Shown here: one piece after another, positions 50,257 through 61,856 of the stretch
Layout: each line of letters begins with the position of its first letter
How positions within the stretch are numbered: the stretch's first letter is position 1
NCBI GenBank assembly: GCA_902624095.1
Contig: CACNWB010000003.1
Span: forward strand, 1-64,000
Source of the DNA: an uncultured PS1 clade bacterium
Lineage (GTDB): Bacteria; Pseudomonadota; Alphaproteobacteria; RS24
Reading direction: 5' to 3'
DNA: 64,000 nt
Notes under the pieces: model-generated
The model's input: the letters and a program-made list of their open reading frames with translations, nothing else
Told to the model about the DNA's origin: nothing
The model's database searches: none
Program-made: the position numbers and the translations under genes

Positions 50257-50769
50257 ATGACCATGCAAGACCAGATCAATACCCATACCATTTCGGTTCT
50301 GGTGGATAACGAAGCTGGCGTGCTGGCGCGGGTTATCGGATTGTTTTCTGGGCGCGGCTACAATATTGATAGCCTGACAGTGGCCGAGGTTGACGATGGG
50401 GCGCACACATCGCGCATAACTGTTGTCACCACTGGCACGCCCATGGTAATTGAGCAAATAAAAGCCCAACTGGGCCGCCTCGTGCCGGTACATCGCGTAG
50501 TCGACCTCACAGTGGAAACCGACAGCGTTGAGCGCGAATTGGCTCTCATCAAAGTATCCGGCAAGGGCGAAGCTCGTGTCGAGGCATTGCGCATGTCGGA
50601 GGCGTTTCGCGCGCGCGTGGTTGACGCAACGCCGGACAGTTTTGTTTTCGAGCTGACTGGACGAACGGGAAAAATTGATGCCTTTATCGGCCTCATGCGT
50701 CCCCTGGGGCTGAAAGAAGTTTCGCGAACCGGTGTCGCGGCCATTGCGCGCGGCGCCGAGGCCATGTAA
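50257..50769 (+). CDS. ilvN: Acetolactate synthase, small (regulatory) subunit
   Basis: A 170-residue ACT-domain protein that gives valine feedback control to IlvB. HTISVLVDNEAGVLARVIGLFSGRGYNIDSLTV covers the ACT domain (quoted here only to GRGYNIDSL), and the C-terminal half contains VHRVVDLT and LTGRTGKIDAFI. The ATG at 50257 or 50263 may be used (GAGGAAAAATGACCATG). The 87-base gap after ilvB holds a small inverted repeat TGAGGC (50180-50185) / GCCTCA (50207-50212). Confidence 0.95.
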   Translation: MTMQDQINTHTISVLVDNEAGVLARVIGLFSGRGYNIDSLTVAEVDDGAHTSRITVVTTGTPMVIEQIKAQLGRLVPVHRVVDLTVETDSVERELALIKVSGKGEARVEALRMSEAFRARVVDATPDSFVFELTGRTGKIDAFIGLMRPLGLKEVSRTGVAAIARGAEAM

Positions 50770-50817
50770 ACCCATATCCGAAAAACCCTATGGCAACCCA
50801 ATTTCTGGAGTGACTTT

Positions 50818-51828
50818 ATGGACATGCTTTATGACCGCGATGCGGATATCGAACTGATTAAAACCAAAAAAGTGGCCGTTATCGGCTACGGTTCACAAGG
50901 CCACGCCCATGTGTTGAACCTGCGCGACAGTGGGGTCGAGCAAATTTGCGTCGGCCTGCGTGAGGGCTCCAGTTCGGTTGCCAAGGCTGAAGGCGAGGAG
51001 CTTGAGGTCAAGAATATTGCTGAGGCGGCCAGTTGGGCCGATGTGGTTATGATGCTGACACCGGATGAATTGCAAAAAGACATTTACAACGCCAATATCG
51101 GGCCAAATTTGCGCGAAGGTGCAATATTGATGTTTGCCCACGGCCTGTCTATTCATTTTAATCTAATTGTGCCGCGTGCCGATTTGGATGTGGCAATGGT
51201 GGCACCCAAAGGTCCAGGTCATACAGTGCGCGGTGAATATTCCAGAGGCGGCGGCGTGCCGTGTCTGATGGCGGTGCATCAAGACGCCAGCGGCCGGGCC
51301 CGTGATGTTGCCATGTCTTATGCTTGCGGTCTGGGTGGCGGGCGTTCCGGCATTATTGAAACCACTTTCCGTGATGAATGCGAAACCGACCTGTTCGGTG
51401 AGCAGGCCGTCTTGTGCGGCGGCGTAGTAGAGCTTATCAAGGCCGGCTATGAAACGCTTACCGAAGCCGGATATCCGCCGGAAATGGCCTATTTCGAATG
51501 CCTGCACGAGGTCAAACTGATTGTTGATCTGATTTACGAGGGCGGCATCAAAAACATGAATTATTCGATCTCCAACACGGCGGAATTCGGTGAATATGTC
51601 TCCGGCCCGCGCGTGGTAACAGATGAAACCAAGGCGGAGATGAAAAAAATTCTTACTGACATTCAAAGCGGCAAGTTTACTGATCGCTGGATGCAAGGTG
51701 GTCAGGAAGAGATCAAGGATTTTCGTGCGAAGTCCGACGCGCATCCCATCGAGCAGGTGGGCGCCGATTTGCGCGCTAAAATGCCATGGATTTCTGCCAA
51801 TAAACTGGTTGATCAGTCGAAAAACTAG
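50818..51828 (+). CDS. ilvC: Ketol-acid reductoisomerase (class I)
   Basis: Second common step of branched-chain amino acid synthesis, NADPH and magnesium dependent, 336 residues. The Rossmann loop is [20 protein letters not shown] near residue 20; [13 protein letters not shown] near residue 129, [22 protein letters not shown] and [19 protein letters not shown] carry the KARI knot and metal ligands. TGGAGTGACTTT precedes the ATG. It closes the ilvBNC set. Confidence 0.97.
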   Translation: MDMLYDRDADIELIKTKKVAVIGYGSQGHAHVLNLRDSGVEQICVGLREGSSSVAKAEGEELEVKNIAEAASWADVVMMLTPDELQKDIYNANIGPNLREGAILMFAHGLSIHFNLIVPRADLDVAMVAPKGPGHTVRGEYSRGGGVPCLMAVHQDASGRARDVAMSYACGLGGGRSGIIETTFRDECETDLFGEQAVLCGGVVELIKAGYETLTEAGYPPEMAYFECLHEVKLIVDLIYEGGIKNMNYSISNTAEFGEYVSGPRVVTDETKAEMKKILTDIQSGKFTDRWMQGGQEEIKDFRAKSDAHPIEQVGADLRAKMPWISANKLVDQSKN

Positions 51829-51861
51829 CGGTTTTTGAGGGCAAACCCTAAAAGCCCGATT

Positions 51862-51920
51862 ATTGCAACCAAACATTTGCTAAATTGCAATATTGCATAT
51901 GTGCACGTAGAGTATTGCAA
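51862..51920 (+). promoter_or_regulatory. Array of ATTGCA motifs before the lysR gene
   Basis: ATTGCAA occurs at 51862, 51884 and 51914, and ATTGCAT at 51892. The spacing is 22, 8 and 22 bases, a symmetric layout, and the last copy abuts the start codon (ATTGCAATTATG). LysR-type regulators commonly control their own promoters through such repeats, so this is a candidate operator; binding is inferred. Confidence 0.45.
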
Positions 51921-51922
51921 TT

Positions 51923-52846
51923 ATGAAAAAGCTTGACTGGGACGACTTGCGCTTCTTCTTGGCTGTAGCTGCAGCAGGTAGCCTGTCTGCAGCCGCACGC
52001 GAGTTGGGCGTCAACACCACAACTGCCTTGCGGCGCATTGCCAGTCTGGAAGAGGCATTGCAGGCGCGCTTGTTTGAACGCCTGCGTTCGGGCTATGCAC
52101 TCACCCAAGAAGGTACCCGCCTGATGGAGACGTTAGAGCCCGTTGATCAACGTTTGACCTCGTTATCGCGCGATTTTCAGGCAGGCGCCACCTCACTGCA
52201 GGGCACGGTCAGATTGGGTGCCAGTGATATTATTGCCAGCGGTTTTGTAGCTCCGTCTTTAGGCCGGTTTCGCGCCGAAAAGCCCGATATTGCGCTGGAT
52301 GTTGTCACCGACCCAAGCCTTACTGGGCCGGGCGCCGCCCCACGGGTTTTAAACGCCCTGCGCGATGTCGATTTGGCCCTGCGGCTGGCGCGCCCCACAC
52401 AGGGCGACATGCTGGTGCGTAAGTTGGGCGATGTGGCCTACGGGCTTTATGCCACACCGTCTTACATTGAACGCTTTGGCACGGTGCCGATTAGCGGCGA
52501 TTTGAGCGGCCATCAGATTGTTGGATTTTCGCCCGATGACCGCCCCTTGGGGCCCGTCTGGTGGTTATCGCGCGCCGAGCGTAATGCCCGTGTGATCATG
52601 CGCTCGTCAAATGCGGCTGTTAGGCTGGGCACCGCAATGGCAGATGAGGCGCTCGCCGCCTTGCCTTGTTTTGAGGCGGATCGACTGTCGGGGCTTGAGC
52701 GCATAGCCGGTCCCGATCTAATCGGCGGCTTAGAGTTGTGGTTGCTGACGCGTTCCGATCTGGCCCAGCTCGGTCATGTGCGCGCAGTGATGGATTTTTT
52801 GGTCGGGGAAGTCAAGGCGCGAATGACTGAGTTGTTGGGGCGGTGA
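51923..52846 (+). CDS. LysR-family transcriptional regulator
   Basis: A 307-residue regulator. The N-terminal winged helix-turn-helix is DDLRFFLAVAAAGSLSAAARELGV to about residue 60, with LARLFERL-like end (ALQARLFERLRSGYALT). The rest is a periplasmic-binding-like sensor domain (about 90-300). Ligand and targets are unknown. It lies between ilvC and leuA on the same strand, so a link with branched-chain amino acid control is possible, but the neighbours alone do not show it. Confidence 0.9.
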   Translation: MKKLDWDDLRFFLAVAAAGSLSAAARELGVNTTTALRRIASLEEALQARLFERLRSGYALTQEGTRLMETLEPVDQRLTSLSRDFQAGATSLQGTVRLGASDIIASGFVAPSLGRFRAEKPDIALDVVTDPSLTGPGAAPRVLNALRDVDLALRLARPTQGDMLVRKLGDVAYGLYATPSYIERFGTVPISGDLSGHQIVGFSPDDRPLGPVWWLSRAERNARVIMRSSNAAVRLGTAMADEALAALPCFEADRLSGLERIAGPDLIGGLELWLLTRSDLAQLGHVRAVMDFLVGEVKARMTELLGR

Positions 52847-52934
52847 TCTTGTTGAATTTGCTTGCTTCTCGGGCCGCGCTTAGATAAACAGATAGAGGTT
52901 AATACCAAAGCAAATACAGGTAGTGCGAAACTAA

Positions 52935-53054
52935 ATGGCATATATGGGTAACACGATGATGCAATGGGGCTTGCAGGCGCAACAGCGCAATGTGGCATGC
53001 CTGCCCGCACGCGTGAAAACCGATCTGGAAATCCTTCTCCTTATGTGCCCCTGA
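52935..53054 (+). CDS. Putative leuA leader peptide
   Basis: An ORF of 39 codons too short for the track: it begins ATG GCA TAT ATG and ends with GAT CTG GAA ATC CTT CTC CTT ATG TGC CCC TGA, so the C-terminus reads DLEILLLMCP. Four Leu and one Ile fall within six codons near the end. The start is uncertain; later in-frame starts at 52944, 52956, 52959 or GTG 53013 (MKTDLEILLLMCP) are possible and none has a strong ribosome binding site. The stop lies inside the first arm of the hairpin that follows. Confidence 0.55.
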   Translation: MAYMGNTMMQWGLQAQQRNVACLPARVKTDLEILLLMCP

Positions 53055-53141
53055 GACCGGACATTCGATGCAATGGCGCGTTCTCAGGGGATTAAAAAAA
53101 GAGATTAATCTATCCGGAAAGACCCGGGCTTTGAGAAGGAT
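53031..53141 (+). promoter_or_regulatory. Candidate leucine-responsive translational attenuator of leuA
   Basis: ATCCTTCTC (53031-53039), the Ile-Leu-Leu codons of the leader, is the exact reverse complement of GAGAAGGAT (53133-53141), which contains the leuA ribosome binding site seven bases before its ATG. Between the two lies a perfect 9-bp stem CCCCTGAGA (53048-53056) / TCTCAGGGG (53082-53090). No T run follows, so a transcription terminator is unlikely. A ribosome stalled at the Leu codons would cover the 5' partner and free the leuA site. Confidence 0.55.
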
Positions 53142-53147
53142 AAACAC

Positions 53148-55779
<2,632 letters not shown>

Positions 55780-55801
55780 CTCTCTATAGGGGTGGGGGCC
55801 C

Positions 55802-56677
55802 GTGGTGGCGAGTTTTAAATCAAAACGAAGCGAACTTCGTGGCATCAGCGTTTCCGGCGTCACCATTATTTGCCTGGTTTTTGCGGCCATCTGTCTGATA
55901 TTTGTCTCCCGTAATGATCGCGTGATCGGCGATTTGCGCCAGCTAATGTCCGATGTGTTCACCCCAACTTATGATCTGATTTCCCGCCCCGGTGCCGAAT
56001 TGCGCAAAATGCGCAACATGGCGACTAATTTGGTTGATTTGCAAGCTAGTTATCAGAATCTTGAAGCTGAGAATGAGCGTCTGCGTGCGCAAGTGGGGGA
56101 ATTGCGCCGCAATCGTGTGTTGCTGGACCGTTATCGCGAATTATTGGCGCTGCCCGTTGAGCCAAGTTTGCATGTCATTTCGGCCCGCGTGATTGCGGAT
56201 TTGCAAAGCCCGTTTGTGCGAACTTTGGTGGCTAATACCGGACGCCTCGCTGGTGTTAAGGAAGGTCAAGCGGTCACGGGTGGCAGTGGTCTTGTCGGGC
56301 GTATTGTATCTGTTGGGCGGGTTTCCAGCCGTTTGCTGCTACTCACGGATTTTAACAGCCACGTGCCTGTGCGGATTGCACCCAACAACACTCGTGCCAT
56401 TTTGTCCGGCAATAATGCCGACAATCCCGTATTACGGTTTTTGCCCAAAAATACGAACATTGAGGAGGGTGCTGAAGTGGTCACCTCCGGTGACGGCGGG
56501 CAGGTGCCCATTGGGATTCCAGTGGGGGTTGTCCGTGTTGATGATGACGGGCGCCCCTTCGTTGATTTGCGGGAAGACCTGCACAATTTGAGTTATGTCC
56601 GAATTATTTCAACCCGTAACATTGAACAACCACCACGCGAAACAAATGCCCGAACATTGCCGGACTTGGGCCGATGA
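55802..56677 (+). CDS. mreC: Rod shape-determining protein MreC
   Basis: A 291-residue bitopic protein of the elongasome. One membrane helix (about residues 18-38, VTIICLVFAAICLIFVS), then a periplasmic coiled coil (about 70-105, YQNLEAENERLRAQVGELRR) and the MreC beta domains. The start is GTG at 55802. mreD begins 4 bases before its end (ATGA). Confidence 0.93.
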   Translation: MVASFKSKRSELRGISVSGVTIICLVFAAICLIFVSRNDRVIGDLRQLMSDVFTPTYDLISRPGAELRKMRNMATNLVDLQASYQNLEAENERLRAQVGELRRNRVLLDRYRELLALPVEPSLHVISARVIADLQSPFVRTLVANTGRLAGVKEGQAVTGGSGLVGRIVSVGRVSSRLLLLTDFNSHVPVRIAPNNTRAILSGNNADNPVLRFLPKNTNIEEGAEVVTSGDGGQVPIGIPVGVVRVDDDGRPFVDLREDLHNLSYVRIISTRNIEQPPRETNARTLPDLGR

Positions 56678-57195
56678 GCGGTCAATCTCCGATCAGTGTG
56701 CAAACACCCGGCCAGCGTCTTCTGGTCAATGTGCTGCCGCTGTTTCTGATTTTTTTTCTCATTCTGACTGGTCATGTCCCCTCCGGTTTTGAATTTACCG
56801 CGCATTTTGATTCGGCGCTTTTTCTAGTTCCGGTATTTTTTCTGGCTCTATACGGGCAGCGCACAATTACCCCCGTAATCATTATGGTTCTCGGGCTTTT
56901 CAAGGATATTGTCGACGGCACGCCGATAGGTTTTTGGGGTTTACTCATCACCTTCTTCTTTTTCGCCGCGCAAGGCCAGCAGCAAGTCTTGGTGCGAGCC
57001 AGTTTCCGCGGGCGATGGCTGGGTTATTCCGGCATTTGTTCACTGACCTTCCTGGCCGGATATTTCATTGCAGCGGTGCGCGATGACATGTTGAGCCTGT
57101 TCTGGGTCAGCATGGGCTCGGCGGCATTGTCATCTTTATGGTTTTTGCCAATTAGCCTAATATTGGGATTGTTAATTGCTGAAGATCAGGAGTAG
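56674..57195 (+). CDS. mreD: Rod shape-determining protein MreD
   Basis: A 173-residue membrane protein with five or six hydrophobic helices. Sequence conservation in the family is low; GLFKDIVDGTPIGFWGLLIT near residue 75 is the recognisable MreD segment. It overlaps mreC by 4 bases and is followed by mrdA after 8 bases. Confidence 0.9.
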   Translation: MSGQSPISVQTPGQRLLVNVLPLFLIFFLILTGHVPSGFEFTAHFDSALFLVPVFFLALYGQRTITPVIIMVLGLFKDIVDGTPIGFWGLLITFFFFAAQGQQQVLVRASFRGRWLGYSGICSLTFLAGYFIAAVRDDMLSLFWVSMGSAALSSLWFLPISLILGLLIAEDQE

Positions 57196-57203
57196 ACCCG
57201 AAA

Positions 57204-59021
57204 ATGGCTGGCTTTGAAGATGATGCAACAACCTTTACCCGCCGCGGGCTGGTGTTGGGCGTGTCTCAAATCGCCCTGTTTTCTCTGCTGGCCGGACGGT
57301 TGCAATATCTTCAGGTTGCGCGCAGCGACCTCTACGCCACGCTTGCCGAAGACAATCGGGTAAATGTCAGATTGATGGCGCCGCCGCGCGGTCAAATTTT
57401 CGACCGCAATAAAGTTAAGTTGGCCGACAATGACCAGGACTTTCAGGTTGTTCTAATACCCGAACAGGCAGGCGATCTTGGTGCGACGGTGGCCAAACTT
57501 TCACAATTGCTTGGTTTCTCAGACCGCCAGCAAAAAGATTTACTGCGTCGGGCGCGGCGCGGGCCAAAATTCCGTCCCCTAACAGTGGCTGAAAATCTTA
57601 GTTGGGAAACGTTTTCGCAAGTCAATTTGAACCTGCCGTTTCTCTCCGGCGTACAGCCGCGTGTCGGCGATCGGCGCATTTACAGCTTTGCCGATGCCAC
57701 AGCGCATTCGGTCGGTTATGTGGGGATTGAAACCAAGCGCGACATTGAAGTGCACGGCAATGCACCCTCAGATATGGTCGGACGCAGTGGGATTGAACGC
57801 TATTTTGAGAATGTGTTGCGCGGCGAGGCAGGCGTACGCCATGTGGAAGTAAACGCGCATGGGCGTACCGTGCGTGAGCTCGCTTTCGATCCCGGGCGAC
57901 CGGGGGCGGATATTGAACTGACGCTGGACATTGGTTTACAGAAATTCGCCCACGAACGCATGGCCGGACACAGTGGGTCGGCCATTGTAATGGATACACA
58001 AACAGGCGATTTGCTGTGCATGGTTTCGACACCCGCTTTCGATCCTAACAAGTTGTCGCAAGGGGTGGATACGAAAAGCTGGAACGAAATGGTGACACAT
58101 GAGCGCAAGCCGCTGATGAATAAAGTATTGCGCGGGCAATATTCTCCCGGCTCCACCTTCAAAATGCTGGTCGGGCTGGCGGCACTCGAGACAGGAGTGA
58201 TAACGCCCGATGAATCGATCGAGTGCACCGGAATGTATTCATTTGGCGACGAAGATTTTCACTGCTGGAAAGATGAAGGCCATGGCCCAATGCGCTTTGA
58301 AGATGCGATCGCGCAATCTTGCGACACATATTATTACGAAATCGCGCGACGGCTCGGCATCGACAATATTGAAAAAATGGCGCGCCGCTTCAATCTCGGC
58401 CAGCCGACGGGCATTGAAATTGGCGGCGAAAAGGCCGGCATTGTGCCGGGGCGCGACTGGAAGCGGGCAAATTATGACGCCGGCTGGCGCACGGGCGAAA
58501 CACTGATTACTGGCATCGGGCAGGGCTTCTTGCTGGTCACACCTTTGCAATTGACCGTTATGACAGCATCGCTAGCAAATGGCGGCTTTATTGTTCGTCC
58601 GCGCCTTATTCGCGACACCGAACCAGTGCCGGCCCAGCCGATCGGCATTGATGCCCAGCACCTCGCCCTGGTAAACAGCGCTATGTATAAGGTTGTCAAC
58701 CGACCCTCGGGCACGGCTTATGAATCGTCAATTCTGATCAACGGCAATCGCATGAATGGTAAAACGGGCACCGTGCAGGTGCGCCGTATTTCCAAAGACG
58801 AACGGGAAAGCGGTGTTTTATCGAATAAGGAACTGGACTGGCACTTGCGCGACCATTCGCTGTTTGTCGGTTATGCGCCGCACAAGAATCCACGATATGC
58901 CATTTCAATCGTCATTGAGCATGGCGGCGGCGGTGCTTATGTGGCCGCCCCCATTGCGCGCGACATTATGGCTGAATTACTGCGCAATGAAGGCCGTGCG
59001 CGAGAAGCGAGGGCATCATGA
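57204..59021 (+). CDS. mrdA: Penicillin-binding protein 2 (elongation transpeptidase)
   Basis: A class B PBP of 605 residues that crosslinks lateral peptidoglycan. One membrane helix near residues 15-35, the PBP dimer domain, then the transpeptidase: SxxK in YSPGSTFKMLVGL near residue 315, SxD in AQSCDTYYYEIARRLG near residue 372 (the PBP2 form), and KTG in NGKTGTVQVRRI near residue 520. It overlaps rodA by 4 bases, which fits their direct partnership. Confidence 0.96.
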   Translation: MAGFEDDATTFTRRGLVLGVSQIALFSLLAGRLQYLQVARSDLYATLAEDNRVNVRLMAPPRGQIFDRNKVKLADNDQDFQVVLIPEQAGDLGATVAKLSQLLGFSDRQQKDLLRRARRGPKFRPLTVAENLSWETFSQVNLNLPFLSGVQPRVGDRRIYSFADATAHSVGYVGIETKRDIEVHGNAPSDMVGRSGIERYFENVLRGEAGVRHVEVNAHGRTVRELAFDPGRPGADIELTLDIGLQKFAHERMAGHSGSAIVMDTQTGDLLCMVSTPAFDPNKLSQGVDTKSWNEMVTHERKPLMNKVLRGQYSPGSTFKMLVGLAALETGVITPDESIECTGMYSFGDEDFHCWKDEGHGPMRFEDAIAQSCDTYYYEIARRLGIDNIEKMARRFNLGQPTGIEIGGEKAGIVPGRDWKRANYDAGWRTGETLITGIGQGFLLVTPLQLTVMTASLANGGFIVRPRLIRDTEPVPAQPIGIDAQHLALVNSAMYKVVNRPSGTAYESSILINGNRMNGKTGTVQVRRISKDERESGVLSNKELDWHLRDHSLFVGYAPHKNPRYAISIVIEHGGGGAYVAAPIARDIMAELLRNEGRAREARAS

Positions 59022-60148
59022 GCTCCACAGGAACAGGAGGTTCACGCGAGGGTGCTTTTGCTTTCGGTCAGGGCCTCAATTGGGGTTTGATACTGACGGT
59101 ACTTCTGCTCGGCCTCGTTGGTGTCGGCACATTATATTCAGCCGCGGGTGGTTCGTTTGAGCCTTGGGCTTGGCGTCACGGATCGCGCCTAATAGTCGGG
59201 TTTTTTTTGATGCTGGCGGTGGCTGCACTGGATGTTAGGCTTTTGTACAGTGGTGCCTATCTGGTGTTTGGAGGCTTGCTGCTTTTGCTGTTGAGCGTTC
59301 AGCTCTTTGGTGATGTAACCATGGGGGCAAAACGCTGGCTTGATCTGGGCATCGTGACGGTGCAGCCGTCGGAATTTATCCGCCTTGGCATGATATTGGC
59401 GTTGGCACGGTTCTATCAGTCAATCCATCAAGATGTCGTATCGCATTTTCAAAATCTTTTTGTGCCGGCACTTGTCATTTTGGTTCCGGTAGCGCTTATT
59501 ATCAACCAGCCGGATCTCGGAACAACCATTATGCTGGCGGTGAGTGGAGTTGGTGTCTTATTTCTTGCCGGGCTGAATTGGCGGTATTTCGCCGCTGGTG
59601 CCGTCGGCATTGTGGCGACTGTTCCGCTGGTGTGGCAACGCCTGCTTGATTATCAGAAAGAACGCGTGCTTGTTTTCCTTAATCCGGAGCGCGACCCTCT
59701 GGGTGCGGGTTATCACATTATCCAGTCGAAAATCGGCATTGGGTCGGGCGGCTTGTTCGGCAAAGGGTTCAGCGAGGGCACTCAAAGTCGGCTGAACTTT
59801 CTGCCGGAAAAACACACCGATTTCGTGTTTACCATTTATGCTGAGGAAATGGGCTTTGTCGGCAGTGTATTATTGTTGGTATTGTTCATGTTGTTGCTGG
59901 TGCAATTGGCCTTAATCGCCAAACAGATGCGCAGTCAGTTCGCCCGCCTTGTCGTTGGCGGTATCGGGTTTTCACTGTTTGTTTATATTTTCATCAATCT
60001 AGCGATGGTGATGGGGCTGGCACCGGTGGTCGGCGTGCCATTACCATTTATATCATATGGTGGGACTTCAATGCTCACATTTTTGTTAAGCATTGGTGTC
60101 GTCCTCAGTCTTGAGCGTCAGGTAAGGGTAGAAATGTCGCGCGGCTAG
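59018..60148 (+). CDS. rodA: Elongation peptidoglycan glycosyltransferase RodA
   Basis: SEDS polymerase of the elongasome, 376 residues with about ten membrane helices. GAKRWLDLGIVTVQPSEFIRL near residue 107, NQPDLGTTIML near residue 166, LNFLPEKHTDFVFTIYAEE near residue 265 and GVPLPFISYGGTSMLT near residue 340 are RodA signatures. It closes the operon. Its TAG stop interlocks with the TAG of convergent grxC in one CTAG. Confidence 0.96.
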   Translation: MSSTGTGGSREGAFAFGQGLNWGLILTVLLLGLVGVGTLYSAAGGSFEPWAWRHGSRLIVGFFLMLAVAALDVRLLYSGAYLVFGGLLLLLLSVQLFGDVTMGAKRWLDLGIVTVQPSEFIRLGMILALARFYQSIHQDVVSHFQNLFVPALVILVPVALIINQPDLGTTIMLAVSGVGVLFLAGLNWRYFAAGAVGIVATVPLVWQRLLDYQKERVLVFLNPERDPLGAGYHIIQSKIGIGSGGLFGKGFSEGTQSRLNFLPEKHTDFVFTIYAEEMGFVGSVLLLVLFMLLLVQLALIAKQMRSQFARLVVGGIGFSLFVYIFINLAMVMGLAPVVGVPLPFISYGGTSMLTFLLSIGVVLSLERQVRVEMSRG

Positions 60149-60411
60149 GCGCCGGTGTTAATTGCCAGCAAAGCGTTCAGCTTGCCGGATTCTTCCAGCA
60201 TAAAAAGATCGTCGCACCCGCCAACATGTGTGCCGTTTATAAAGATCTGCGGCACGCTCGTCCGCCCGTCTACACGCGCGCTCATCGCTGCACGTTTGTC
60301 CGGGTCGGTGACGACAATTTCCTCAAACGAAACCAGTTTGGCACGCAACAGGTCTTTTGCTGCATGGCAAAACGGGCAGGTCGGCGTTGTGTAAATTTCT
60401 ATTGTCACCAA
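60145..60411 (-). CDS. grxC: Glutaredoxin 3
   Basis: An 88-residue dithiol glutaredoxin with the redox-active CPFC at residues 12-15, the cis-Pro in SVPQIFINGTHVGG near residue 53 and the GCDDL segment that holds glutathione. It reduces protein disulfides in the cytoplasm. It is convergent with rodA and overlaps it by 4 bases. Confidence 0.95.
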   Translation of the reverse strand: MVTIEIYTTPTCPFCHAAKDLLRAKLVSFEEIVVTDPDKRAAMSARVDGRTSVPQIFINGTHVGGCDDLFMLEESGKLNALLAINTGA

Positions 60412-60466
60412 AGGCTCCTGCCATCAACATATGGATAACGGCGTTTTTGGCAAGAGTGTGGCTAAA

Positions 60467-60700
60467 TTATTCGGCAGCCGCGCCTGCGGCGGCGTCCAGC
60501 ATGGCCAAATTGCCGGCAACCATTCGACCGTTCCGACCTTCCTGCATTTCAAACTCAACACGCTGGTTCTCGAGCAATTGCTTGTAACCCGACGCCTGAA
60601 CGGCTGTCACGTGGACAAAACAGTCATCTGAACCATTATCCGGGGTGATAAACCCATACCCTTTGGCAGAATTAAACCATTTTACAGTACCTGTTAACAT
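60467..60700 (-). CDS. cspA: Cold-shock domain protein
   Basis: A 77-residue RNA-binding cold-shock domain protein: GTVKWFNSAKGYGFITPDNG carries RNP1 (KGYGFI) and DCFVHVTAV carries RNP2. The C-terminal tail is Ala-rich (AAAGAAAE). I choose the ATG at 60700 (MLTGTVKWF), which has GGAGG at good spacing, over the track start at 60712. The symbol marks the family, not a specific paralogue. An upstream gap of about 300 bases allows the long leader common in cold-shock mRNAs. Confidence 0.93.
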   Translation of the reverse strand: MLTGTVKWFNSAKGYGFITPDNGSDDCFVHVTAVQASGYKQLLENQRVEFEMQEGRNGRMVAGNLAMLDAAAGAAAE

Positions 60701-61004
60701 ACTCGCCTCCATTCTTCTGAAAGCGCGCCGAAGCAGATATGCCGTCCAATCGAGTAAGGCGCATGGATTGAACGCAAGGCTTCCTGATTAGAATTAGGTC
60801 GCTGTTACAAAAAAACCAGAAATTAAACGCGCACATTTGCAGAACGGGTACTAGCTTGTGTGGACAAGATTTGCCAAAAACTAGTCTGTTCATGCGTTTT
60901 AACTGTATTTTTCAGTGTGCCCGCGGGCTTACTAGGCCCGTGCCTGCGATGTCTGATCAACCGTTTTTGACAAATTTATAACGCCTCCATGTTACTAATA
61001 TTTT
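60701..61004. other. 304-base gap upstream of cspA
   Basis: No gene is visible. Two small inverted repeats lie at 60902-60916 (ACTG/CAGT) and 60924-60940 (CGGGC/GCCCG, 7-base loop). They follow the DUF3108 gene on the minus strand and could end its transcript, although no T run is present. The part next to cspA should be its 5' leader. Confidence 0.4.
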
Positions 61005-61856
61005 TTACCAATCCTCCTCCTCATCATCGTCAATGCGAGGCGACAATTCCAATGTTGCTGGTACGACCTGCATATTTGATTCGTGAAACGGTTCAACCGC
61101 CACAACGCGAACCGTGCCATAGCGTGTGCCGACGCTTACCTCGCGCGGAGCCATGAATCCGCTATTGGCAATGCTGGCAAATTCAAGGTTAAGGGGGTGC
61201 ATCTCTTCGGCGCGTTGATAGGTTTTTTCCGGATATCCGGCAATTGGCTCCCAGCGCACGCGGCAGGCAATGTGGCCCGGCGCGGCAACAAATGGCGTAC
61301 TTTCCATATCTTCAGGATTAAGCCTGGCAAGGCGGCGCCCGTCATACAAGCGCATGGGCGTGCGGCAAAAAGCATCGCCTCTTTCCGGGCCTTGCCGCAC
61401 GAGCATAGACAGAAACGGGTCACGGGTGCCGGACCCGACATTTTCCATGCGTATCTGCACCATCGCTTCAGGCGATCTTTCCGATTTGTAATTGGTTTCA
61501 TAGCTGACCGGCGCACCGTCGGCATAATTAAGCCTGGCAAAATTTATGCTGTCTTCACCTGTCCAGCTATAGTGCAACGACACCGGTTCGAGATTGTCGC
61601 CATGCAATTTCCCCGTGGTTTTGACGAGGCCGCTGGCGTCTGAGAATGCAACACCCAGACCCGACGGACGTAGCAAGGCCGATAGTTGATACTGCCAGTT
61701 AGTTATAACTAGTTCCACATCGGCGCGCGCGAAAAGAATGCCGCGCAGGTAAATCTTATAGACGGAAATATAAGTGGTTGGCGTAAAGGTCTTAGGCGCC
61801 GCCGCAACCGGCGCAGCGGCGATTAAACAAGCTAAAATGGGGGCAAAACGGATGAT
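61005..61856 (-). CDS. DUF3108 domain periplasmic protein, non-canonical start
   Basis: The ORF track begins at GTG 61718, but the frame continues upstream without a stop through AIIRFAPILACLIAAAPVAA, a complete signal peptide with an Ala-x-Ala end, then PTTYISVYKIYLRGILFA, the usual start of a DUF3108 domain. No ATG, GTG or TTG occurs in that part. GAGAGGA (61870-61864) lies seven bases before ATC at 61856, so ATC is the likely start, giving 283 residues. The protein ends in an acidic tail (DDDEEEDW). Function is unknown. The MFS gene lies 33 bases upstream on the same strand. Confidence 0.7.
   Translation of the reverse strand: MIRFAPILACLIAAAPVAAAPKTFTPTTYISVYKIYLRGILFARADVELVITNWQYQLSALLRPSGLGVAFSDASGLVKTTGKLHGDNLEPVSLHYSWTGEDSINFARLNYADGAPVSYETNYKSERSPEAMVQIRMENVGSGTRDPFLSMLVRQGPERGDAFCRTPMRLYDGRRLARLNPEDMESTPFVAAPGHIACRVRWEPIAGYPEKTYQRAEEMHPLNLEFASIANSGFMAPREVSVGTRYGTVRVVAVEPFHESNMQVVPATLELSPRIDDDEEEDW

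Noticed and set aside
53048-53090. CCCCTGAGA/TCTCAGGGG hairpin as a transcription terminator of a leu leader
   Set aside because: It is followed by ATTAAAAAAA, not a T run, so it does not look like an intrinsic terminator on the plus strand.
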